From contig JAJDEN010000046.1 in NCBI GenBank assembly GCA_029259775.1, positions 1-64,000 on the forward strand: a stretch of DNA of 64,000 bases, read 5' to 3'. This DNA is from Planctomycetota bacterium (GTDB lineage Bacteria; Planctomycetota; PLA2; JAEUHO01). The notes below the pieces were generated by a model. It made no database searches. It saw only the letters and a list, made by a program, of their open reading frames with translations, and had not been told where the DNA came from. Below, piece by piece: positions 44,953 through 53,409 of the stretch. Position 1 is the first letter of the stretch. Each line of letters starts with the position of its first letter. The translations under genes and the position numbers were made by a program.

Positions 44953-47900
44953 ATGGGAAAGATGCTGGCCTTCGTGGCGGCGGCGATCGCAATGGGCGGT
45001 GCCGCCTACTTCCTGCTCGGTGGCGACACCGGCACCGACTCGAGCACCGATCCGGACTCCTATGAATACGGCGACATCATCGACGACACCGGCTCGTCCA
45101 AGGACGAGGCCGGCGGTCCCACGCTGAGCGCCAGCGGATCGAAGGACGCCCGCACGCCGGCGGGACCGGCGGCGTACAGGGTCATCGGTCGTGTGCTCGA
45201 CGCGGACGGCAAGCCGCTCGGCGACGTGGCCGTCGTCGCGCGGCGCACCGGCAACGCGTGGAACCCCCAGGATCCGTCCAGCTACCAGACGGGCTTGGAC
45301 GTGCGGATCAAGAATGCGCTCGATCGCCTCGAGAAGACCGCGGCAGAGCGCGAGCCCATCGCGGGCGAGACGCGCTCGGCGGCCGACGGCACGTTCGCGT
45401 TGCCTCTCCACGCGACGGGGCGGTACCGCGTCAACGCACGTCCCGCAGCACCGCAGATCGGGACGAACCAGTCGGTCAGCCTGTACGACGGCCAGTTGGA
45501 AGAGGACACGACCCTCACGGTTCTCGAGGGGACGACGCTCCAGGGGCGCGTGCTCGACGAAGCGGACCTCGGCGTCGAGGCCACGCTCACAGCAAGTTGG
45601 CGGGGCAACGTGGGCGGCACGAGGCACAGCTGGACGAGCGAGCCCGTTGCCTCCGGACGCACGGATGGCGCCTTCGCCTTCGAGGCCGTGCCCGTCGGCA
45701 CGGTCAGCCTCTCCTTGTTGCTGCCGGGGGGGCGCAAGCTGTCCGGCATCTCGGTCGAGACCCCGCACGAGGGCGACTTCATCGTGCGCGTGGCCTCGGG
45801 CGGTGGCGCGGTCGAAGGACTCGTGAGCGACGCGAACGGCACGCCGGTACCGGGGGCCATGATCGCAGTCAGCGTCACGCCGGTCGCCAAGCCTGGCGAA
45901 CAGGGGGTCGCCACCTCGACGAAGGCCGTGGCGGGCGACGACGGCAGGTACCGCGTCGAGAACGTCCCCCCAGGCAAGGTCGCTACCCTGCAAGCCATCG
46001 CCCAGGGGTTCCTCCCCTTCCAGGACATCATGCTTGCGCCCTCGCAGGAGGGCCGCGAGATCGTGAAGGGCGAGACGCTGACCTTCGACATCAAGCTGAG
46101 CCGTGGCGGCAGCGTGGCGGGCCGCGTGACGCTGCAGGGCAGCGATCGCGCGATCGCGGGCGCTGAAGTCACGCTGTACCCGTCGAGAGGCCCGGGCGCG
46201 ACACAGGTCGGAGGGCCCCTCAAGGCAACGACCGACGCAGGCGGCCGCTACAGCTTCGACAAGGTCCCCAAGGGGCGCTACATCGCGCTGGCCAAGGCCG
46301 AGGGACACTTCCTTCCGCAGCTCAAGCCGCGCGGCAGCGGCAACAACTTCATCACCATGGGCGGCGGACAAGTCGGCCCCGGAAGCCTCACGGTGGTCGT
46401 GACCGCCGAGGGCAAGGAGGCCACGCGCGATCTCGAGCTGGCCCGGGGCTACCAGGTCACCGGACGCGTGGTGGACGCGGGCGGCGGCGGGGTCGCCGGC
46501 GCGGAGATCTTCGCGCGTGGCTACAACCTGCAGCAGATGGCCTGGCAGTGGGGCATCGGCTCCGTAGCGAAAGAGTCGCTGGCGACGAGCCAGACCGACG
46601 GGTCGTTCACCTGCGAGGGCCTTCCGCCGAACGCCGACTGGGTCTTCTTCGCCAAGAAACAGGGCTACGTGGGCGTCTACGGGCAGCCCCTCGCGACGGG
46701 CCCCGAGGCGAAGCCGGCGACGGTCAAGCTGGAGCTCCAGCCGGGCGCGACGCTCCGCGGCGTCGTGATCGACTCGAAGGACAAGCCCCTGGCGGGGATG
46801 CAGGTCAGCTACTGGGGCCAGACCCAGGAGACGGCCGGCGACAAGACCAGCACGAAGACGGGCACCGACGGCACCTTCGAGCTGACGAGCGTGCCGGCCG
46901 GCAACCACCAGCTCAACGTGTGGGCGCAGGGGCGGCAGGGCAAGCAGTTGGCCGTGTCGGGCCTCACCGCCGGTGAAGTGCGCGAGGGCTTGGAGCTCAA
47001 GATCGCCGCCGGCGTCGAGATCAGCGGCGTCATCGTCGACAAGGACGGCGTCGGCATCAGCGGGCTGAACATCATGTGGCGTGGGCAGACGCCGGGCGGC
47101 GGGTGGCACAACACCACGACCGGCCAGGACGGGAGCTTCACCCTGCATGGTGTGTCCGAAGGGCGCGGCCAGCTCTATACGTACGGCGCCGCCGGCCAGC
47201 AGCCCGTCGGCACGACGTTCACGTCGCCGGCAAAGGATCTCCGCTTCGAGTTCGCACGCCCCACGATTACGGTCATCACGGGGGAGGTGCTGGACGCGGA
47301 CGGCAAGCCCGTCCCCCTCTGCTCCGTGCAGGTCTCGGTCGCCTCCGCGGGTCGGGCGGGCATGCGGGGCAGGCTCGAGGCCCCGAACACCCCAGGGTCC
47401 ATGGGCGGCCCCGGCGGCGGCGAGGTCGTCAACGGCGCGTTCCAACGCACGGTCACCGGCGAGGGCCCATGGCAGGTCACCGCCAGCAACGCGCGGGACG
47501 ACAAGGGCAACTCGCTCAACCTGCAGCTGACACGCGTCGAGGTACCCGACGCCGGCGAGAAGATCATCGTGCGCATGGAGCGCGGCGAGGAGTTGCGCGG
47601 GGTCGTCGTCGATGAGAAGGGCAAGGGCATCGCCGACGTGATGGTCCGTGTCAACGGCGCCGCGGTGCAGACCGACGCGAAGGGCGTCTTCCTCAAGGGC
47701 GGGCTGACCAAGGGCAAGGTGACGGTCCAGGTGACGCAGCCCGCGGGCTACATCCGACCCAAGCACCAGTCGGTCGACGTGCCCGGCGGGGACGTGCGGT
47801 TCGACCTGCGGAAGGGCATGGCGATCTCGGGCAGGGCGTTCGGCGGCGACGACAAGCCCCTCACGCAGGGTTGGGTGACGGCGATGTGGACACCAAAGGA

Positions 47901-48849
47901 CGGCTCGGGCAGCGGGCACGCCAACGCCCAGCTCAAGACGGACGGCTCCTTCCGCGTCGACGGCATCCCGGACGACGTGCTCGTGAAGTTGACCATCCAG
48001 GTCTGGAACCAAGGCGGCGGATCCGCTGTGGCACCGAAGACGATCGAAGACGTGCGGCCGGGCACGGCAGATCTCGAGGTCCGCATGGGTGCCGGTCTGA
48101 CGATCGAGGGCACCGTGCTGGGCCAGGACGGCAAGCCCGTCGCGGGCACCTACGTCTATGGACGCTCCAAGGAAGGCAGGAAGCAGACGGGCTACGTCAT
48201 GGTCGACGAGAAGGGCGGCTTCAAGCTCACCGGCCTCGAAGCAGGCACCTACACGCTGCAGGTCATGAACCAGGGCGGCGGCGCGGCGCCAGCGCCGATC
48301 GATGTCGTCGCGCCGGCGCGCGGCATCCTCATCAAGATGCCGCGGTCCGCCAGCCTCGCCGGCAAGATCATGGGCTTCGGCGACAGCAACCCGCGCTTCT
48401 GGCAGATCCGCATCGTCTCCCAAGACGGCAAGAACCTGGGCCACGCCCGCATGAACCAGGACGGCACCTGGTCTGCCAACGCGATTGCGGACGAGGGCCG
48501 CGTGTGGGTCTGCGCCTCCAGCCACCAGTCGGACAAGTACGCGATGCACGGACCCGTGTCCCCCGGGAGCGCGGACGTGACGCTGACGCTGCGGACAGGA
48601 GCCAGCATCCAGGGTTCCGTGGAGGGCGTCCCCGAAGCGAGCCGGGGGCGTGTGCGCATCCTGGCAAAGGGAGCGCGCGGCTGGCAGGCCTATGCCGGCG
48701 CAGGGAAGGACGGCTCGTACGTTGTGAGAGGGTTGCCGGAAGGTGACTACGAGGTCACGGCCTCCACGTACGACGGCAAGCTGACCAGCGCCAAGCAGAC
48801 CGTACGTGCCGGGGCCAAGGGCGTGGTCTTCGCACTCGAGGCGAAGTAG
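44953..48849 (+). CDS. giant carboxypeptidase-regulatory-like repeat protein
   Basis: A 1298-residue exported protein. A short N-terminal hydrophobic segment (MLAFVAAAIAMGGAAYFLLG) anchors or exports it. An acidic Asp/Ser/Thr linker leads to about twelve beta-sandwich repeats of the carboxypeptidase-regulatory-like type, seen as G-x-V-x-D-x-D-G-K-P-x-x-x starts (GRVLDADGKPLGDVAVVA, GLVSDANGTPVPGAMIAV, GVVIDSKDKPLAGMQVSY, GEVLDADGKPVPLCSVQV, GTVLGQDGKPVAGTYVYG) and D-G-x-F/Y-x-L/V-x-x-V/L-x-x-G ends. No catalytic zinc motif is present. It is about 320 residues longer than its paralogue at 19745-22669. GGGAGGGAG precedes the ATG. It is probably a surface-exposed structural or binding protein. 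Confidence 0.92.
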   Translation: MGKMLAFVAAAIAMGGAAYFLLGGDTGTDSSTDPDSYEYGDIIDDTGSSKDEAGGPTLSASGSKDARTPAGPAAYRVIGRVLDADGKPLGDVAVVARRTGNAWNPQDPSSYQTGLDVRIKNALDRLEKTAAEREPIAGETRSAADGTFALPLHATGRYRVNARPAAPQIGTNQSVSLYDGQLEEDTTLTVLEGTTLQGRVLDEADLGVEATLTASWRGNVGGTRHSWTSEPVASGRTDGAFAFEAVPVGTVSLSLLLPGGRKLSGISVETPHEGDFIVRVASGGGAVEGLVSDANGTPVPGAMIAVSVTPVAKPGEQGVATSTKAVAGDDGRYRVENVPPGKVATLQAIAQGFLPFQDIMLAPSQEGREIVKGETLTFDIKLSRGGSVAGRVTLQGSDRAIAGAEVTLYPSRGPGATQVGGPLKATTDAGGRYSFDKVPKGRYIALAKAEGHFLPQLKPRGSGNNFITMGGGQVGPGSLTVVVTAEGKEATRDLELARGYQVTGRVVDAGGGGVAGAEIFARGYNLQQMAWQWGIGSVAKESLATSQTDGSFTCEGLPPNADWVFFAKKQGYVGVYGQPLATGPEAKPATVKLELQPGATLRGVVIDSKDKPLAGMQVSYWGQTQETAGDKTSTKTGTDGTFELTSVPAGNHQLNVWAQGRQGKQLAVSGLTAGEVREGLELKIAAGVEISGVIVDKDGVGISGLNIMWRGQTPGGGWHNTTTGQDGSFTLHGVSEGRGQLYTYGAAGQQPVGTTFTSPAKDLRFEFARPTITVITGEVLDADGKPVPLCSVQVSVASAGRAGMRGRLEAPNTPGSMGGPGGGEVVNGAFQRTVTGEGPWQVTASNARDDKGNSLNLQLTRVEVPDAGEKIIVRMERGEELRGVVVDEKGKGIADVMVRVNGAAVQTDAKGVFLKGGLTKGKVTVQVTQPAGYIRPKHQSVDVPGGDVRFDLRKGMAISGRAFGGDDKPLTQGWVTAMWTPKDGSGSGHANAQLKTDGSFRVDGIPDDVLVKLTIQVWNQGGGSAVAPKTIEDVRPGTADLEVRMGAGLTIEGTVLGQDGKPVAGTYVYGRSKEGRKQTGYVMVDEKGGFKLTGLEAGTYTLQVMNQGGGAAPAPIDVVAPARGILIKMPRSASLAGKIMGFGDSNPRFWQIRIVSQDGKNLGHARMNQDGTWSANAIADEGRVWVCASSHQSDKYAMHGPVSPGSADVTLTLRTGASIQGSVEGVPEASRGRVRILAKGARGWQAYAGAGKDGSYVVRGLPEGDYEVTASTYDGKLTSAKQTVRAGAKGVVFALEAK

Positions 48850-48876
48850 GCGGGCTGCCCCGGAGAGGGTCCAGGC

Positions 48877-51129
48877 CTACTCGCCGTCGATCCACTGCCC
48901 GATCACGTCGACGCCCAGCGCGTCGACGTGCGAGCTTCCGAGACGCGGCATACGCATGGCGTCGAGCCGCTGCATGCGCAGCCAGAGCACGCTGTTCTCC
49001 TTCGAGCCGGGTGCCGCGAGAAAGGGCGCTGCCAATCCGAGGTCACCTTGGCTTGGTGCGACGCCGAAGATGCCGAGGCCGGCGTTGGCTACGCCGTGCC
49101 GGAAGTCGAGGTCGCCGGGGGCCGTCCCATTCGCAAGGTGACAGACCGCGCAGTTCGTTGCGAGGTAGGCGCGCGCGCGCGCCTGGAGCGTGGCGGCGGT
49201 GTCTACGGGATCGGCCCAGGCCTCGTGGGTGCCCGCGTCGCCGATGTCACTCGTGAACAGTCCGATGTGGTTCCAGGTGCGCAGCTGGTTGTCGGTTGCG
49301 TTGGGAAAGACATGGTCGCGGTTGAGCTGGCCCGTGCGCACACCCAGCACGCGCCCCGCCGGTTCCGTGTGGCACTGGAGACAGTCGGTGCGGCTCGGGT
49401 AGCGCCACGTCTGCTGACGCTGGCCGCCGGGGGCCAGGGCATCCGTGATGGTGAACGTCTCCTCGAGCGCGTCGGGGAGCAGCACGGCGTCGGTCTGGGC
49501 AGCGTTCCAGCGGTAGGTGTAGCCGGCCCACCCCTGCGCCTCCCGGATCAGCACGCGGGTCTCGAGACGGCGGCGGGAGCCGGCGTCGCCCACCGTGAGC
49601 TCGAGCTCGAAGTGCTTCACAAGGACTGTTCCTGCAGGGAAGGCCCACGGCGCCGCGGCCGAGAAGGTGATCTGCGCTCCGTCCGGCAGCGCGATCCAGC
49701 GCTGCTTCACGGCATCGTCCGACCAGAGCCTCGCGTTCACGTCGTAGGCGAGCACACCCGCAGCGGGCGTCAACGCCTGGAGATCGCTGAAGAGGCCCGT
49801 CTCGCTGAGCAAACCGGGGAACGGCGGCGGCTGCACGCCACCCGGCGCTTCCCGGAAGCGGCGGATGGCGCCACCGAGCGAGACGGCGTAGAGTTCGCCG
49901 CGCTCGTCTTCGCCGAAGCTGCAGATCTGGGACAGGGACTGGATCTGCGTCGAGGCGACGAGCGTTCCATCGTTGTGCGTGAGGCCCCAGATGCGGCCGC
50001 TGCCATAGTCGGCGTACACGTACACGCCGCGCAGGCTCGGCACGTCCTGCCCGCGGTAGACGAAGCCGCCGACCACCGTCGTGCCGGACGAGCGCGGGTA
50101 GTCCAGGACCGGATCGAGCAGTCCCGCGGGCACGCCGCCGGCGGGCACACGGAAGTTCGTGAAGCCCTCGCGGACGCGCCAGCCGTAGTTGCCGCCACGG
50201 CGGATGAGGTTCACCTCCTCGCGCGTGCCTTGCCCGACGTCGCCGAGCAGCAGGTCCCCGGTGCCGCGATCGAAGGAGAAGCGCCACGGGTTGCGCAGGC
50301 CGTAGGCCCAGATCTCGTCGAGCACTTGCCCGTCGCCGACGAACGGGTTGTCCGGCGGAATGGCGTAGCGCTGCTGCGCCGTGGATCCACGCACGTCGAT
50401 GCGGAGCATGCTGCCGAGCAGGGTCTGGGTGTTCTGGCCGTTGCCGATCGGTCCCCAGGGGTCCCCGCCGCTGCCGCCGTCGCCGAAGCCGATGTAGAGC
50501 ATGCCGTCGGGACCGAACTCGAGGCTGCCCGCGTTGTGGTTCCAGTCCGGCTGCGCGACGGTGAGGATCTCGTGGAAGGTCGTGGGCGACGCGGTCGGCG
50601 CGCCCTGCGCCGGAAACGTGGCCGTGTAGCGCGCGATGACCGAGCGGCGCGGATTCGCCGCCGAGTAGTGCACGTAGAAGAAACCGTTCGTGCGGAAGGC
50701 AGGATCGAAGCAGAGGCCGAGCAGCCCCTCCTCGTTCGTCGCACGGCTCACCGGCCCACCCGCTCCCGCGCTCAGATCGAGGAAGACGTCGGCGGCCTGG
50801 ACCGCGTCGTCCTTCGGGAAGACATGGATCCGCCCGCCCTGCTCGGCCACGTAGAGCCAGTCGGTACCGTCACGCGCATGCCCCAGGTGCACGGGACGCG
50901 AGAAGCTCAGGCCGGAGAACGCGTTCTCGAAAGCGACGGCCTGCGGCTGGGGGTTGTCGATCGGGAACGCGAGCGCGGCGAGCGCGGGGCGCACATCGAG
51001 CCCGAAGGGCAGCGGGGCCGGCACGGGATCCGGCGTGGGCGCGCCACCGCCGCCTCCGCAGGCCACGAAGACAAGGCCGGCGACGCTGAAGAGGACGGGG
51101 GCGAGCAGGGTCAGGATGGAGCGCGGCAT
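48877..51129 (-). CDS. glucose/sorbosone-dehydrogenase-like beta-propeller joined to a two-haem cytochrome-like region
   Basis: A 750-residue lipoprotein (signal MPRSILTLLAPVLFSVAGLV, lipobox FVAC, C24). Residues about 55-420 are a six-bladed propeller of the soluble PQQ glucose dehydrogenase/HHIP type (GLLGLCFDPAF, WNHNAGSLEFGPDGMLYIGFGDGG, YGLRNPWRFSFDRGTGDLLLGDVGQ, GGNYGWRVREG). The C-terminal 320 residues carry two CxxCH haem-attachment motifs, CLQCH at about 582 and CAVCH at about 660, as in the SO_2930/HNE_0200-type cytochrome-like family. The combination suggests periplasmic oxidation of a sugar-like substrate with direct electron release to haem. The substrate is unknown. Confidence 0.9.
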   Translation of the reverse strand: MPRSILTLLAPVLFSVAGLVFVACGGGGGAPTPDPVPAPLPFGLDVRPALAALAFPIDNPQPQAVAFENAFSGLSFSRPVHLGHARDGTDWLYVAEQGGRIHVFPKDDAVQAADVFLDLSAGAGGPVSRATNEEGLLGLCFDPAFRTNGFFYVHYSAANPRRSVIARYTATFPAQGAPTASPTTFHEILTVAQPDWNHNAGSLEFGPDGMLYIGFGDGGSGGDPWGPIGNGQNTQTLLGSMLRIDVRGSTAQQRYAIPPDNPFVGDGQVLDEIWAYGLRNPWRFSFDRGTGDLLLGDVGQGTREEVNLIRRGGNYGWRVREGFTNFRVPAGGVPAGLLDPVLDYPRSSGTTVVGGFVYRGQDVPSLRGVYVYADYGSGRIWGLTHNDGTLVASTQIQSLSQICSFGEDERGELYAVSLGGAIRRFREAPGGVQPPPFPGLLSETGLFSDLQALTPAAGVLAYDVNARLWSDDAVKQRWIALPDGAQITFSAAAPWAFPAGTVLVKHFELELTVGDAGSRRRLETRVLIREAQGWAGYTYRWNAAQTDAVLLPDALEETFTITDALAPGGQRQQTWRYPSRTDCLQCHTEPAGRVLGVRTGQLNRDHVFPNATDNQLRTWNHIGLFTSDIGDAGTHEAWADPVDTAATLQARARAYLATNCAVCHLANGTAPGDLDFRHGVANAGLGIFGVAPSQGDLGLAAPFLAAPGSKENSVLWLRMQRLDAMRMPRLGSSHVDALGVDVIGQWIDGE

Positions 51130-51226
51130 GTACGTAGGTACGTCCTCTGGTCGTGGTGGTCCCGCTCGCAGCCCGCAGCGAGCATACCCCTCGATGGCCC
51201 GCGCGCCCGCACCAGCGTCCCGCGGG

Positions 51227-52618
51227 TCAGGGCAGGCGCAGCAATACGCCCTTGTCGTCCAGCTCGAGCGCGGCGTCGAGCGGCTTGCTGCCGAAGCGCC
51301 CGGAGCCCCTGTAGACGGCCGCTTCTTCCGGCCGTACGTACGCCGGCAGCGCGCCTTCGGGGTCGACCGAGAAGCGCAGGCGATCCGCCCCGGGCCGTTC
51401 GTAGCGCAAGGCCAGGGACCACGGCCCCGGGTCCATCTGCGCCGCATGGGGTCCCAGGGCTTCGCGCAGCGCGACCTCGTCGGTCGGCAAGAGACCGCGC
51501 CGGTGCAGGTCGAGCGCGCGCACCGCGAGGCGCGCGGCCCGGTGCATGGTGGTCCGTGTGAAGTACCCGCGAATCAGGTGGCGCCACATGTTCAGCTCCA
51601 CGCGCAGCAGGGGCCCGGCGTCGGACAGCCACCTGTCGGTCTCCGCGAGCCTCGGGTACGTCAGGGGATCCCGCAGGACGTCGGCGATGCGCGCCTTCAG
51701 ATCCACCGCGCGCGCTGCTTCTGTCGCGGCATCCCAGCGCAGGTACAGCTCGTAGTCGATGCGCTCCCCGATGCCGTCGGGGCTGTGCAAGAGTGCCCGG
51801 CGAACGGCGCCGATGTCGCCGTCCGCCGCGGCGCGCGCGAGCGGCAACGTGTAGAGGATGCGCGTCCCTCGGTAGGCAGCGGCCAGGCTCGCCGCCGACA
51901 TCGGAGGCTCTGCCAGCCAGGCCTCGCGCATGGATGTCGGAAGCCTGTCGCCGATCGCAAGCGCGAGGTAGGTGTGATCACGCTTGGCTGCGAGGCCGAT
52001 GTGGTGCATCGCGTCGATCGGACTGCTGAAGGGGCGATGGGCCCGCTGCAGCCGGTCCAGCGAAGCGAGCCCCGCATCGACATCACCACGGAGCGCCTGC
52101 ACTTGGAACCAGCTGGCGGCCTCGAGCAACTGCCAGCCGCCCGGCAACTCGGAGTCGAGCCAATTCGCAAAGCCGCGGGTCTCCGGCCTCCGCTTGGCCA
52201 GGGCCTCCCGCAGCCAGCCCAGGCTGGATACGCACAACCGGCTCTCCGCTAGGATCTCGGCGAGCTCCTCCATGTCCTCACGAGCGCCGTCGTGCGCCTT
52301 GCGTAGCTCCTCGGGCGGCTGGACCGCCCCCTCGAGGAACCAGCGAACGGGACGGGAGGGATGGAAGTTGACGATGCCAGGGCCTACGCGACGCTCCATC
52401 CACGCTCTCGCCCGCGCCTGCACCGCCGGATCCAGCTGGGGCTCGCGATCGAGCAGGGCCTCGACCGTGGTGCCGCGGCCCTCCGCCTCGTGCCGCGCGA
52501 TGAGCTCGGTCAGCGATTCGCCGTGACCGATCCTCCGCAGGGCGACGAGGCCGAAGAGCAGTCCCACCACCAGGAGCAGGACGAGTCCGGTCCAAAGCAC
52601 GTAGCGGAAACGTCCCAC
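51227..52618 (-). CDS. membrane-anchored protein of unknown function
   Basis: Not recognised. A 463-residue protein starting with GTG after an AAGGAG site. It has one N-terminal membrane helix (YVLWTGLVLLLVVGLLFGLVAL, about 6-27) and a long helical extracytoplasmic region rich in Ala, Leu and Arg (about 35-400). It ends with a short beta-type segment of about 60 residues (LALRYERPGADRLRFSVDPEGALPAYVRPEEAAVYRG). Helical repeats (LASLDRLQRAHRPFSS, LPLARAAADGDIGAVRRALL) hint at a TPR-like scaffold. It lies between the methyltransferase and the propeller dehydrogenase on the same strand. Confidence 0.75.
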   Translation of the reverse strand: MGRFRYVLWTGLVLLLVVGLLFGLVALRRIGHGESLTELIARHEAEGRGTTVEALLDREPQLDPAVQARARAWMERRVGPGIVNFHPSRPVRWFLEGAVQPPEELRKAHDGAREDMEELAEILAESRLCVSSLGWLREALAKRRPETRGFANWLDSELPGGWQLLEAASWFQVQALRGDVDAGLASLDRLQRAHRPFSSPIDAMHHIGLAAKRDHTYLALAIGDRLPTSMREAWLAEPPMSAASLAAAYRGTRILYTLPLARAAADGDIGAVRRALLHSPDGIGERIDYELYLRWDAATEAARAVDLKARIADVLRDPLTYPRLAETDRWLSDAGPLLRVELNMWRHLIRGYFTRTTMHRAARLAVRALDLHRRGLLPTDEVALREALGPHAAQMDPGPWSLALRYERPGADRLRFSVDPEGALPAYVRPEEAAVYRGSGRFGSKPLDAALELDDKGVLLRLP

Positions 52619-52675
52619 GCGGCTCCTTTCGGCGCGTTGGACGACGCCGACGCCGCTAAGCCTACAGGTGGTTCG

Positions 52676-53383
52676 TCATGCGGGCTTGCGCGCCGTGACG
52701 AACGCGGCCGTCTTCTGGTGCATGAAGGTCAGCTCGACGTCCTCGAACCCGGCGTCTTCGAGCAGACCGGGGAAGTCGTCCGTCCACGTGCTGCTCTTGA
52801 CGATGTCATAGAGATCTTCGAAGCACGGGATCCAGTGCGGACACTCGCGCTTCACCTTGGCGAGCCAGCGCTCGTACTGCACCCGCAGGAGTGCATCGAC
52901 CTTCGGGTCCGTCGGGTGGGCAAAGTCGTGCAGCAGAAGACGACCGCCAGGCGCACACCACGTCGCAAGCAGCTTCGCCACGACGGGTCGATCGGCGTAC
53001 TTGGGCAGGTAGCACGTGATGATGTGGTCGTACGTCCCGGACGGCAATTCGGCATCCTCGACGGCGGAGCGAATCCACGTGGTGCGGTCGTCGAGGCCAC
53101 GCTCCTTGGAGCGCGCGACGGCGACCGCCTGGTAGTCCTCTTGCAGGTCCACGCCCGTGAGGTGCACGTCGGGGAAGCGGTCGGTCACGAGGAACGACAG
53201 GATGCCCGTGCCGCTCGCGAGGTCGAGCACCTGCTTGGGCTCGACCATGCGCTGGAGGATCCAACGTTTCCAGTGCGCGTCGCGCCCGAGCGTCGACTCG
53301 GCGACGATCGCGTCGTAGTCGTCGGCCGTGCCGCCCAGGATCTTCAGTACGGTCGCTTGACCTTCGGTGCGTGCTTCGGCCAT
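52676..53383 (-). CDS. class I SAM-dependent methyltransferase
   Basis: A 235-residue Rossmann-fold methyltransferase. Motif I is VLDLASGTGILSFLV (about 52-66), the acidic ribose-binding residue is D79 in LTGVDLQED, and motif IV is DHIITCYLPKYADRP. Motif-post-I and the GGRLLLHDFAHP segment resemble UbiE/MenG-like enzymes, but the substrate cannot be told. It begins 26 bp after the LysRS-HD gene stop and is probably in that operon. Confidence 0.9.
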   Translation of the reverse strand: MAEARTEGQATVLKILGGTADDYDAIVAESTLGRDAHWKRWILQRMVEPKQVLDLASGTGILSFLVTDRFPDVHLTGVDLQEDYQAVAVARSKERGLDDRTTWIRSAVEDAELPSGTYDHIITCYLPKYADRPVVAKLLATWCAPGGRLLLHDFAHPTDPKVDALLRVQYERWLAKVKRECPHWIPCFEDLYDIVKSSTWTDDFPGLLEDAGFEDVELTFMHQKTAAFVTARKPA

Positions 53384-53409
53384 GCCCGGATCCTACCGAG
53401 GCGGAGGTG

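Noticed and set aside
44800-48549. 1249-codon open frame on the minus strand opposite the giant repeat protein
   Set aside because: No motif or domain is recognisable, and the opposite frame has ordered carboxypeptidase-regulatory-like repeats from end to end.
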